Of a stretch of DNA of 64,000 nt, positions 42,518 to 50,132 are shown piece by piece; within the stretch, counting starts at the first letter, position 1; every line of letters starts with the position of its first letter. The position numbers and the translations under genes are program-made. Below the pieces are notes generated by a model. The model had not been told where the DNA came from. It made no database searches and was given only the letters and a program-made list of their open reading frames with translations. Where the stretch lies: positions 35,954 to 99,953 of the forward strand of contig NZ_WJFC01000023.1 of NCBI RefSeq assembly GCF_009725235.1, given 5' to 3'. The DNA comes from Scytonema sp. UIC 10036 (lineage in GTDB: Bacteria > Cyanobacteriota > Cyanobacteriia > Cyanobacteriales > Nostocaceae).

Positions 42518-44206
42518 TTACTTTTGATTGGTAATTTTTGACTCATGATGAGTAGCGCGGTGATTATCGCTAAATTCTGTTGATTCATCCCCAGACACTG
42601 CTCTTACCTCAGAAACTGGACTATGTAAGGATTCATCACCTTGAGACACTGGAGTTAGACTTGGTTTGGTACGACGACCTACTATGAAACTAGTGAGTGC
42701 GATCGCACCCCCAACTGGGATGCTCCACCAGGGCAATTGCACTCCGCTAGAGTTTTGCACCGTCGCTTCACCTGAATTATGTTCTTGTTCCGAGTGGTTG
42801 TGACCGTGTTCATGCTCGTGTAAGTCAGATTTGCTACCGTCCCGCAAAGACTGTGCATAAAGTTGAGGCGCACGTTGTGTAACAATTAAATCTCCATCGA
42901 ACAGACCACTCTTAACCTCAACTAAATCTCCAGAAGTTTGACCTAATGTGACTTCAACAGACTCAAAGGCATTACCATTTTGTACATACACCAATTTTTT
43001 CCCATTTGCTTCCACCACAGCAGAGCTAGGAATTGTTAACATCGCTTTTGATGTTTTGTTTGTTATGACCTCTAGAGAGGCAAACATTCCTGGTTTGATC
43101 TGCCTGTTGGAATTACTTAGTTCAGCTTGTACTGGTACAACTCGCGTTTCTCCTTGTACCAACGAGCCAATCCGCGCAATTCGTCCTGTAAATGTACGAT
43201 TGGGCAAGCTAGCCACCTTCACCCTAACCCGTTGACCAATCTTGACTATATCTAAATCTTTTTCATAGATGCTTGCTGTGGCAAACACTCGACTATCATT
43301 CACAATCGTCATTAAAGTGCCCCCTGCATCTTCAAAAGATTGACCGAGGGTAACTTCCCTGTCAGCAACTCTACCAGATATGGGAGCTGTCACCGTCACT
43401 AGTCCTTTAGCATTGGCGCTGTTGCCCAATTGTTGCAACCGAGTTTCATAAGTAGTATTACTAAGCGCAATACGTTTTTTTGCTACCTCAACTGCTGAAT
43501 AAGCACGTTTCAGTTTATTTTCAGCATCAATAACGTCCCGGCGGCTCGAAGCTTTGGTCAGTTGTGCCTTAGCTTGTGCTAGCTGGGTTTGGGATTCCAA
43601 GGCATCTCGACGGGGGAGAGCGCCATTATCAGCTAACTGCTTATCTTTGTCATACTTTTCTTGAGCAAATGCGACTTGGCTTTGGGCTTCGGCTATTTCA
43701 GCTGCGGCTATTTGCTGATACTTTTCGTAGTTTTGCTGTGCTAGCTTTAAGTCAGCTTCCGCTTGCTGCAAGTCAGCCTGAGCTTCGGCAAATTTTTCCT
43801 GGGAGTTAACCCGCAGTTCCACCAAGTCAGGACTGGTTAATACAGCTAGGGGTTGATCTTTTTTCACGACTGCACCAGGTTCCACTAACAATTCAACCAC
43901 TTTCGCCTTGGAAATGGGAGTGTTCACTTCCACTTTTTGACTGGGCAAGGCTTCAATCTGCCCTGTGGTCTTAATGCCAACGTCTAGCCGCTCTTGTTTA
44001 ACAGGCTCAACTTTAATTCCCAACCGTTTGGCAGTTTCTGCATCAACTGCAACTTTTGTCGTTGGTTCGCTTGCGCCTTGAAATTCATTTCCGTGATTAC
44101 CGTGAGCTAAAACAGATGCAGGAGCCGTTAGCAACAGCAAGCTCAACATTGTCAAAGAAACATAACTTAGTGACGTAGAAGGTTGAACCTGGTTAGAGAA
44201 AAGCAT
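42518..44206 (-). CDS. Heavy-metal RND membrane-fusion protein with His-rich tail
   Basis: A 562-aa CusB/CzcB-type adaptor. N-terminal signal/anchor (MLSLLLLTAPASVLAHG) followed by a short His motif (HGNHGNEF), lipoyl half-motifs KVVELLVEPGAVVKKDQPLA and GLVTVTAPISGRVADREVTL around a long coiled coil, beta-barrel (ASIYEKDLDIVKIGQRVRVK). An extra tail follows: a His cluster (HEHEHGHNHSEQEH, near 465-480), a membrane helix (WWSIPVGGAIALTSFIVGRR) and a 45-residue cytoplasmic end, not part of ordinary fusion proteins. It might bind metal near the membrane. A CopR-type box lies 164 bp upstream. The stop is 13 bp before the permease ATG. Confidence 0.92.
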   Translation of the reverse strand: MLFSNQVQPSTSLSYVSLTMLSLLLLTAPASVLAHGNHGNEFQGASEPTTKVAVDAETAKRLGIKVEPVKQERLDVGIKTTGQIEALPSQKVEVNTPISKAKVVELLVEPGAVVKKDQPLAVLTSPDLVELRVNSQEKFAEAQADLQQAEADLKLAQQNYEKYQQIAAAEIAEAQSQVAFAQEKYDKDKQLADNGALPRRDALESQTQLAQAKAQLTKASSRRDVIDAENKLKRAYSAVEVAKKRIALSNTTYETRLQQLGNSANAKGLVTVTAPISGRVADREVTLGQSFEDAGGTLMTIVNDSRVFATASIYEKDLDIVKIGQRVRVKVASLPNRTFTGRIARIGSLVQGETRVVPVQAELSNSNRQIKPGMFASLEVITNKTSKAMLTIPSSAVVEANGKKLVYVQNGNAFESVEVTLGQTSGDLVEVKSGLFDGDLIVTQRAPQLYAQSLRDGSKSDLHEHEHGHNHSEQEHNSGEATVQNSSGVQLPWWSIPVGGAIALTSFIVGRRTKPSLTPVSQGDESLHSPVSEVRAVSGDESTEFSDNHRATHHESKITNQK

Positions 44207-44369
44207 TGCTCTTGAGTGTCCTTGAGTAACGAGGGAGCAGAATTCCGTTTGGATGTTGGCATTTTAAGTGGGATTCGGAGTTCGCGCTTTTTGTGGTTAG
44301 CAACATAGTGCTTGATGAAGTTATTTCCGGAGTCTAGCTAGCGCTCCTTTACTAGTTTTTCATATCGCT

Positions 44370-44386
44370 ATGAAAATAGGATGAAA
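44370..44386 (-). promoter_or_regulatory. CopR-type box, copy 3 (metal efflux operon)
   Basis: Minus strand: TTTCATCCTATTTTCAT with AGCGAT following, the same extended sequence as at 38357. Located 164 bp before the fusion-protein ATG. Confidence 0.72.
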
Positions 44387-44430
44387 TTTTGAAGAGCTTC
44401 TCAGTTTTGTTATATAGCAATCCTATGTGA

Positions 44431-44571
44431 TTTGTGAACATGACGATCGCTAGATACGCGCATATAATTGAACAAGAGATTACTTGCGATTGGTACAACC
44501 AAAATTAGCTGTACAAGATTCTTTGCAAGTACATGATGGCACTAAAAATACAATATGCTTCTTGGTGTCGA
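44431..44571 (+). pseudogene. 3'-end relic of a SWIM effector gene, upstream of ncRNA copy A
   Basis: Codon-by-codon, without gaps over the last 37 codons, this frame aligns with the C-terminus of the SWIM protein at 48198-49838: TIARYAHIIEQEITCDWYNQ here against TIDRDERIINAECTCNWHQQ there, then LYKILCKYMMAL against LYKGPCEHILAL. An internal TAG (44506-44508) stands where the intact gene has a Lys codon (AAG), the first zinc Cys is replaced by Ile, and the final stop is lost. Everything 5' is gone. It is immediately followed by a retron ncRNA, just as the intact gene is, so the piece is a leftover of a duplicated [SWIM gene-ncRNA] unit. Confidence 0.85.
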
Positions 44572-44575
44572 TCTC

Positions 44576-44804
44576 TCACGCCCTGGTTGTTGGTATACAA
44601 TCCTTGCAATACGGGCGATGGATCGCCGTCCGTGCGTTCAGTTGTGAAACAACTTCACTAACCCCCTCGTAACTTGGCGCGAGTACTCCTACTATCCGGT
44701 TTGACTTCCGTGAAGTGATAATTAGAAGTACTCCTGCTGCATGAGTTGAGACGTTTAGTCCTGAGGGATTTACGAAGGGAGAACCAACGCTAAACAGCGC
44801 GTGA
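44576..44804 (+). ncRNA. Retron-like msr-msd ncRNA, copy A (upstream of effectors)
   Basis: A 229-nt unit closed by complementary ends: a1 TCACGCCCTGGTTGTTGGT and a2 ACCAACGCTAAACAGCGCGTGA pair as TCACGC/GCGTGA, CTG/CAG and GTTGGT/ACCAAC. Inside are the conserved hairpin GGCGA-TGGA-TCGCC (msr) and a second stem GAGTACTCCTA/TAGAAGTACTC (44681-44691 with 44723-44733, one mismatch) in the msd position. Segments shared with copy B include GGATCGCCGTCCGTGCGTT and GAGGGATTTACGAAGGG, whereas the msd stem sequences are unrelated, so structure is kept while sequence is not. A T-run follows. No reverse transcriptase gene directly follows this copy; the WGR-HEAT gene does. Confidence 0.75.
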
Positions 44805-44900
44805 TTTTTTTGTTTCTCAAAATCCATCGACGATCTGGCGACTCTAAGAAAAGCAAGCGAAAATAGAAAGTTACAAGAGTCAGTGGGTTAATGGTGTTCA

Positions 44901-47900
44901 ATGAAACTCATGAAACGTACAACCCTTCATTGCCAGGAAGGGACATCAGATAAAGTTTACGAAGTAGATTTGTGCCAAATAAATGAGGGGCGCTATGTCG
45001 TCAATTTCCGCTATGGACGACGTGGCACAAATCTTAAAGAAGGTACGAAAACGACTCAGCCTGTATCCATAGCAGAAGCAGAAAAAGTGTTTGACAAGCT
45101 GGTTGGGGAAAAAACAAAGAAAGGATACCGCGATATTTCCATCCCAGTCACTAGCACTTCGCCACAGATTCAACCCGTGCAGACAACACCAGCTGCAAAC
45201 GAAGATCCGCGCAGACAGGCAATTCTCAACCGTCTTGCAAACAATAAGCCCAGTAAGTGGAAACTGGAGAGGGCAATTTGGCGTGCTGGAGAACTGAGAA
45301 TTTCTGAAGCCACCCCTTTACTACTCGAGCTGATTGGCACGGGCGCACCTCTGAGAGATTATTGTATTGCCTGGGCATTAGGTTGGTGTGGCGATCGAAA
45401 AGCTATTCCCGCACTCATGCATTTATATCAAAATCCTTCCACTCCCGAATTTATCAACCGTATTGCGTTTGAAGCAATCCTGAAACTCTCTAATCCACAA
45501 GCTAAAGCGGCTTGGCAAATGGAATTAATTGAGTTTTTGCCACCAGAACTGCGTGTATTGGCGAGAAATGGTGCAGCAGAAGAATTTAAAGCAGCTTTAA
45601 ATTACTATTTAAATCACCACGACTACAAGCGTTATGAGGTTCTCGATAAGATTTATCAAATCGATAACCAATACGTTCGCCCAGCACTACTTGATATTAT
45701 CTCTCACGCACCTTTCAAACCCAATTACTTCCAAAGACTGCGCCACATTTTTAAAGTAGCTGAATACCGTCATGATGTGGAAGTATTTGGTATCCTTGCC
45801 TATCGTTTTGACTGTGTGAGAGCAAACTTTTCTAGCAAGAAAAAAACTGTTTTTTTGTCAGACAACACCTGTCTTAGAAAGGAGCGTTATGGCGATTACA
45901 ATCGGTTTACTAAGCACTATCAAGTGACAAATGAGATAGGAGAAGAACTCAAACACCCTCAATCAAGGATTGCTTACAGCAGCAACACTCGCCAATATTT
46001 ATGTCGCCGGGTATGGCGCACTCTCAAACAACTTGGAGAAGAGAGTGATGCTGAATATGTAAGAATGGCTGTTAGCATTCTTCTTCAGTATTCTGATGCT
46101 GATGCTGAACCTGTTTGGGAAAAAGTTTTCTATCACTGGGATCGTTCTAACTGGACTAGCGTTAAGGTAAAACTTCACTGGGATGCATACGCTCGATATT
46201 TAACTTTCAACCATATCTTGTATGAAAACAGTTCTCGTTATGAATTAAAGCTGAATTCCACAGCTTGGCGTTGTCGGGAAGGGTATAAACCTGGGAATGC
46301 AGAACCTACAACAAGAGAAGAGGCTTTTCCGGAACTTTGGGAACAGAACCCACAAGCATTGCTACAGCTTCTATTAGAAAGTCAATGTCTTCCAGTACAT
46401 AATTTTGCTACAAAATCTTTAAGGCATTGTCACAAATTTTGTGCATCAATTGAAGTAGATACTCTAGTAAAACTTCTCCAGAAACCTTACGAAGTGACAG
46501 CACAATTCGGTTTTGAACTGGCGCTTCTTAACTACAACTCCAAACAACCAAACAAAGAATTGGTACTTGCTATAGCAAATTGCGTCTCACAAAGCGCTCG
46601 TACTCAAGCTTATCGTTGGATTGAGGAAAAACGCGAATATTTTCTTGAAGACAGCAATTTTATAGCAGCGTCGATCGCTAGCGAACAAGCAGAAACACGG
46701 CTCTTTGCTCGTAGACTTTTAGGTTATTCGATTCTTAATGACAAACAAGCTAGAGTTTTGATTGGACGTATTATTGCTGAGTTGTTAGCATTGATGCCAG
46801 ATAGGGGAGGGGAGTTAGCGAAAGAAATTGGCGAGACTCTTCTCTTGAGTTTTACACCACAGTTACGTAGTTTGGGTTTGAGTGTTGTCAATGATTTATT
46901 AGCTCACCCGTTAGTAGAAATTCAAGAAATAGGCGTTCGTATTTTACTGAATCACGAAACGAGGGCTGAAAATTTACCGCCGCAAATCATTGAATCACTC
47001 CTTGCATCACCGCATGAATCATTACGAGTTCTCGGTATCCGATTGTTTGGACAGCTACCAGATGCAAAACTTATAGGTGAGGAGGGTGTTTTGATAGTAG
47101 CGATCGCAGTGAAACCCGTAGAAGAGATTCGCAATGCAATCAAACCTATTATCCGCCGATTGGGAACATCCTACCCAAATTTTGCCGTACAGCTAGCATC
47201 AGATTTTATCGAAGTCTTGCTCACTCCCGAACAACATGAAGGCGTTCACAACTTCTTGGCGCGTCTTCTTCGGGAAGATTTACCAGGATGGATGACAAGC
47301 GTTAGTAAAGACACTGCTTTGCAGTTATTGAGAGCGCAATCTTCGGCTACACAGGAACTAGGTGGTTTGGTACTCGAAGCAAATAGCCAAAGTTGGATTT
47401 CAGAAATCACCACTAGCGAAATTGTCAAACTTGCCAATCATGAAATCGTATCAGTGCGGAAAGCAGCACAGCAAATGTTTTCACAAATCTTAGAGCGGGT
47501 GCGATCGCATGGCAGCGCCGCCGTACCCGGCTTATCGCATTCCGAAGAAATGTTAGCAGCAGTGAAGATGTTAGAGGCGAAGTGGGAAGATTCACGCGAA
47601 TTTGCCTTCAAAATCTTTACCACAGAATTTGGTGCCAATGAATTCACACCTCAAGTTTTAGTATCTATTTGCGATAGTGTTAGAGAAGAAGCGAGAAGAC
47701 TGGGGCGCGATTTATTAACCCGCAACTTCCAAACATCTGACAGTGAAGAATATCTGTTGAAATTCAGCGAACATCCATCAGCCGATATGCAAATGTTCGT
47801 CACCAACTACTTAGAAGAGTATGCAGGAAATCAGCCCAAACACTTACGCCAGTTAACCCCTTACTTTATCACAGTATTATCGACTGTAAATCGCGGACGT

Positions 47901-48116
47901 GTAGCCAAGCAAAGAATTTTTGACTTTTTAGAATCCGAAGCACAAAAAAGTGAAGAAGCAGCAAGCATAGTGGCAGAAATTATGACACGATACTCAGGCA
48001 CCATGGCAATAGGAGACAAAGCAAAAAGCATACAAATTTTACTAAGAATCCACAAAAAATATCCTCATTTGTCCGTACCTATCCAGATAAAAGATGTATC
48101 AGAAATCAGACTTTAA
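44901..48116 (+). CDS. WGR-domain/HEAT-repeat protein, retron-associated
   Basis: A 1071-aa protein. Residues about 4-80 are a WGR domain (TLHCQEGTSDKVYEVDLCQI and NFRYGRRGTNLKEGTKTTQP), a fold known from PARPs and MolR-like proteins that contacts nucleic acid ends. Residues 105-1071 are helical HEAT/ARM repeats (ILNRLANNKPSKWKLERAIW, LAHPLVEIQEIGVRILLNHE, ASPHESLRVLGIRLFGQLPD and others). No catalytic motif is seen. It stands between ncRNA copy A and the SWIM gene. A HEAT/ARM protein plus a winged-helix SWIM protein plus a retron RT is the layout I recall for type XIII retrons, so it is likely one of the effector subunits. The start could be ATG 44901 or the fourth codon. Confidence 0.9.
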   Translation: MKLMKRTTLHCQEGTSDKVYEVDLCQINEGRYVVNFRYGRRGTNLKEGTKTTQPVSIAEAEKVFDKLVGEKTKKGYRDISIPVTSTSPQIQPVQTTPAANEDPRRQAILNRLANNKPSKWKLERAIWRAGELRISEATPLLLELIGTGAPLRDYCIAWALGWCGDRKAIPALMHLYQNPSTPEFINRIAFEAILKLSNPQAKAAWQMELIEFLPPELRVLARNGAAEEFKAALNYYLNHHDYKRYEVLDKIYQIDNQYVRPALLDIISHAPFKPNYFQRLRHIFKVAEYRHDVEVFGILAYRFDCVRANFSSKKKTVFLSDNTCLRKERYGDYNRFTKHYQVTNEIGEELKHPQSRIAYSSNTRQYLCRRVWRTLKQLGEESDAEYVRMAVSILLQYSDADAEPVWEKVFYHWDRSNWTSVKVKLHWDAYARYLTFNHILYENSSRYELKLNSTAWRCREGYKPGNAEPTTREEAFPELWEQNPQALLQLLLESQCLPVHNFATKSLRHCHKFCASIEVDTLVKLLQKPYEVTAQFGFELALLNYNSKQPNKELVLAIANCVSQSARTQAYRWIEEKREYFLEDSNFIAASIASEQAETRLFARRLLGYSILNDKQARVLIGRIIAELLALMPDRGGELAKEIGETLLLSFTPQLRSLGLSVVNDLLAHPLVEIQEIGVRILLNHETRAENLPPQIIESLLASPHESLRVLGIRLFGQLPDAKLIGEEGVLIVAIAVKPVEEIRNAIKPIIRRLGTSYPNFAVQLASDFIEVLLTPEQHEGVHNFLARLLREDLPGWMTSVSKDTALQLLRAQSSATQELGGLVLEANSQSWISEITTSEIVKLANHEIVSVRKAAQQMFSQILERVRSHGSAAVPGLSHSEEMLAAVKMLEAKWEDSREFAFKIFTTEFGANEFTPQVLVSICDSVREEARRLGRDLLTRNFQTSDSEEYLLKFSEHPSADMQMFVTNYLEEYAGNQPKHLRQLTPYFITVLSTVNRGRVAKQRIFDFLESEAQKSEEAASIVAEIMTRYSGTMAIGDKAKSIQILLRIHKKYPHLSVPIQIKDVSEIRL

Positions 48117-48145
48117 AACAACCAGATAATATCCAAAAAGTCTCT

Positions 48146-48195
48146 CAGCGCTCTCTGCGCCTCTGCGGTTCAAAAAAATTAATAAAAGAGGTTTA
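48146..48195. repeat. Dispersed 'CTCTGCGCCTCTGCGG' repeat
   Basis: CAGCGCTCTCTGCGCCTCTG followed by CGGTTCAAAAAAATT fills the 81-bp spacer between the two effector genes. The ribosome binding site AGAGG of the SWIM gene lies in its end. Confidence 0.7.
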
Positions 48196-48197
48196 AC

Positions 48198-49838
48198 ATG
48201 GAATTTAACTACACCTATAAAGGCAGCACAGCAGTTTCAGAAAGCGGGAAAAGCACGCAAATGTCCTTTTCCCCAGACACTAAACGTCCACCAACCTACT
48301 TTATCGGGGAATTACGGCAAAACGTGGCATTTCGCGAAGCAATCAGTGCGTTACACGATGTCGTTGTTTCCGATATGCGCTTCAAACCCAAAGATAAAAC
48401 AGCATACAAAGAATGGCGTGCCAAACAAGAAGAAATAAATTGGGATTTAGTAACAGCAATGCGGCAAGATGTCGCCGCAAAAATTAAAACACTACAAGAG
48501 GAATTGACTGCGTTAAATAACCAAAGCTACCAAAGATTGCGACCTTATTATAAGGCTAGGGATGAATTCCGAAGATATGTTTGGCAAAAGCAGCTAGATT
48601 TTTATTTTGTTTTCGATCCAGTGATTACCGTTCATCCTGATGAAGTCTTTTTTGAATGCTTTAGTGTTGATGAATCCAGCTATGGGCGACTGGGTGCAAG
48701 TTATGAAGTCTTTAAAAATATCAGTGAATTTGCTTGCGGTACAACAAATGTTGATTACTCAGCAGCACTTTATGATGAGTTTCAGAAAGTCCGCAGTTAT
48801 AAAACAACCCAGTTGCAAGTCGATCCTTCCGGTTTTGAAGTTCAAACAACTAATGAAGCAGCTTACAAAGAAGTCAAAATAGATTTACCAGATAGTTGGG
48901 TAAGAGGGTTTTTACAAGTTAGTTCGGCGATGTCTTTACCCGCAACACGGTTTGACTTACATCCAATGGACATCCACAATATTTGTTTTGTCTTGCGCCG
49001 TCATAAAGAGAAACAAGGACCGCGAGGTATGCGTTATCACCTAAAACCGGGGGAACCAGTGCGGGTTGTTTTTGAACCGTGGGAGATAGAAGTTGTTTGT
49101 CCGCGATCGCCCTACTTGGGAAACGAACCGCAAACCATTCGGGTTTGGGGACGCCGCCGCCTTCACATCCTAGAACGCCTCATTCCCATTGCCAAAAAGT
49201 TTACCGTTCATCTGTTAGGTACGGGTATGCCTTCATTCTACGTTGCTGACTTGGGAGATATGTCCTTTACCCTTGGTTTATCGGGATGGACGGCAAATGA
49301 TTGGTCTCAATCTGGTAACTTTGATTTAATGGCACCCCGTGCTGATGTTGATGAGTGGACGCAAAAAATTATATTTGACGGATTGCGGGAAAATTGGGTA
49401 GAAACTGCTGAGTGCCTTGCACGGCGCTTAAATTTAAGCCGCACTTCAGTTTTAGGAGCTTTAAGTGCTTATACGCAAGCAGGGCGTGTCATTTATGATT
49501 TAAATAAACAAGTGTATCGAGTGCGGGAACTCAGCCGGGAACCTTTACCGATAGAACGTTTGCGGTTTGCCAACGAACGGGAAGAAGCTGCAATAAGGTT
49601 TTTGAGTCAAAGAGCAGTGCAAGTGATATCAGTGAATAACAGCAGCGATAGTCTAGTATTACAAGGCACTGTTAAAGATAAGGTAAAAACTTACAATCCA
49701 TCTTTGACGATCGATAGAGATGAGCGTATAATTAATGCAGAGTGTACCTGCAACTGGCATCAGCAAAACAAGCTGTACAAAGGTCCTTGCGAGCACATTC
49801 TGGCATTGCGAATGCAACAAGCTCGTCAGTGTCGGTAA
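48198..49838 (+). CDS. Winged-helix SWIM zinc-finger protein, retron-associated
   Basis: A 546-aa protein with, near residues 395-440, a winged-helix segment (CLARRLNLSRTSVLGALSAY, AGRVIYDLNKQVYRVREL) and a C-terminal SWIM zinc finger with ligands Cys516, Cys518, Cys531 and His533 (ECTCNWHQQNKLYKGPCEHI). The larger N-terminal part (1-390) has no motif I can name. SWIM fingers bind DNA or protein. The gene follows the WGR-HEAT gene by 81 bp and its stop is seven bases before the retron ncRNA copy B. AGAGG stands 6 nt before the ATG. A degraded copy of its 3' end lies upstream of ncRNA copy A. It corresponds to the 'WHSWIM' component that I remember for type XIII retrons. Confidence 0.9.
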   Translation: MEFNYTYKGSTAVSESGKSTQMSFSPDTKRPPTYFIGELRQNVAFREAISALHDVVVSDMRFKPKDKTAYKEWRAKQEEINWDLVTAMRQDVAAKIKTLQEELTALNNQSYQRLRPYYKARDEFRRYVWQKQLDFYFVFDPVITVHPDEVFFECFSVDESSYGRLGASYEVFKNISEFACGTTNVDYSAALYDEFQKVRSYKTTQLQVDPSGFEVQTTNEAAYKEVKIDLPDSWVRGFLQVSSAMSLPATRFDLHPMDIHNICFVLRRHKEKQGPRGMRYHLKPGEPVRVVFEPWEIEVVCPRSPYLGNEPQTIRVWGRRRLHILERLIPIAKKFTVHLLGTGMPSFYVADLGDMSFTLGLSGWTANDWSQSGNFDLMAPRADVDEWTQKIIFDGLRENWVETAECLARRLNLSRTSVLGALSAYTQAGRVIYDLNKQVYRVRELSREPLPIERLRFANEREEAAIRFLSQRAVQVISVNNSSDSLVLQGTVKDKVKTYNPSLTIDRDERIINAECTCNWHQQNKLYKGPCEHILALRMQQARQCR

Positions 49839-49844
49839 GAAAAA

Positions 49845-50083
49845 TCACGCACTTAGTCGTTGGCAAAAAATCCTTGCAATCTGGGCGGTGGATCGCCGTC
49901 CGTGCGTTTAGTTTAGCCATACATCACTAGCCCACTCTTGACTGTGCGGTCTTACGGTACTACCTGGTATTCCGGGTTGACATCCATGTAGTGAATTAGC
50001 CAGGTAGTACCGTGACCGCTGAGTTGAGTTGTCTAGTCCAGAGGGATTTACGAAGGGAAAGCCAACTTATTAAGCTTGCGTGA
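49845..50083 (+). ncRNA. Retron msr-msd ncRNA, copy B (upstream of RT)
   Basis: A 239-nt unit between the SWIM gene and the RT gene. Closing repeats: a1 TCACGCACTTAGTCGTTGGC and a2 GCCAACTTATTAAGCTTGCG-TGA pair in three blocks (TCACGCA/TGCGTGA, CTTA/TAAG, GTTGGC/GCCAAC). The msr hairpin is GGCGG-TGGA-TCGCC. The msd stem is long: 49947-49967 (CGGTC plus ACGGTACTACCTGG) with 50000-50018 (CCAGGTAGTACCGT plus GACCG), a 32-nt loop. The RT should prime from the branching G near a1 and copy the msd to a multicopy DNA. A T-run (50084-50091) follows a2. This is the standard retron position directly upstream of the RT. Confidence 0.85.
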
Positions 50084-50132
50084 TTTTTTTTACATTAACT
50101 CTACCAAAATCAAAAGAGTACGAATAACCAGG

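Noticed and set aside
44484..44827. Open frames on both strands over ncRNA copy A (62 and 83 aa)
   Set aside because: They overlap a structured RNA with compensatory changes; the aligned copy B does not preserve these frames.
49845..50083. Group II intron instead of retron
   Set aside because: The RT lacks a maturase/X and endonuclease end and shows the retron NAxxH and VTG motifs; the RNA is about 240 nt with a1/a2 ends, far too short for a group II intron.
50076..50132. TTG start giving a longer reverse transcriptase
   Set aside because: These codons lie in the a2 repeat and terminator-like T-run of the ncRNA; ATG 50133 begins the charged N-terminal domain.
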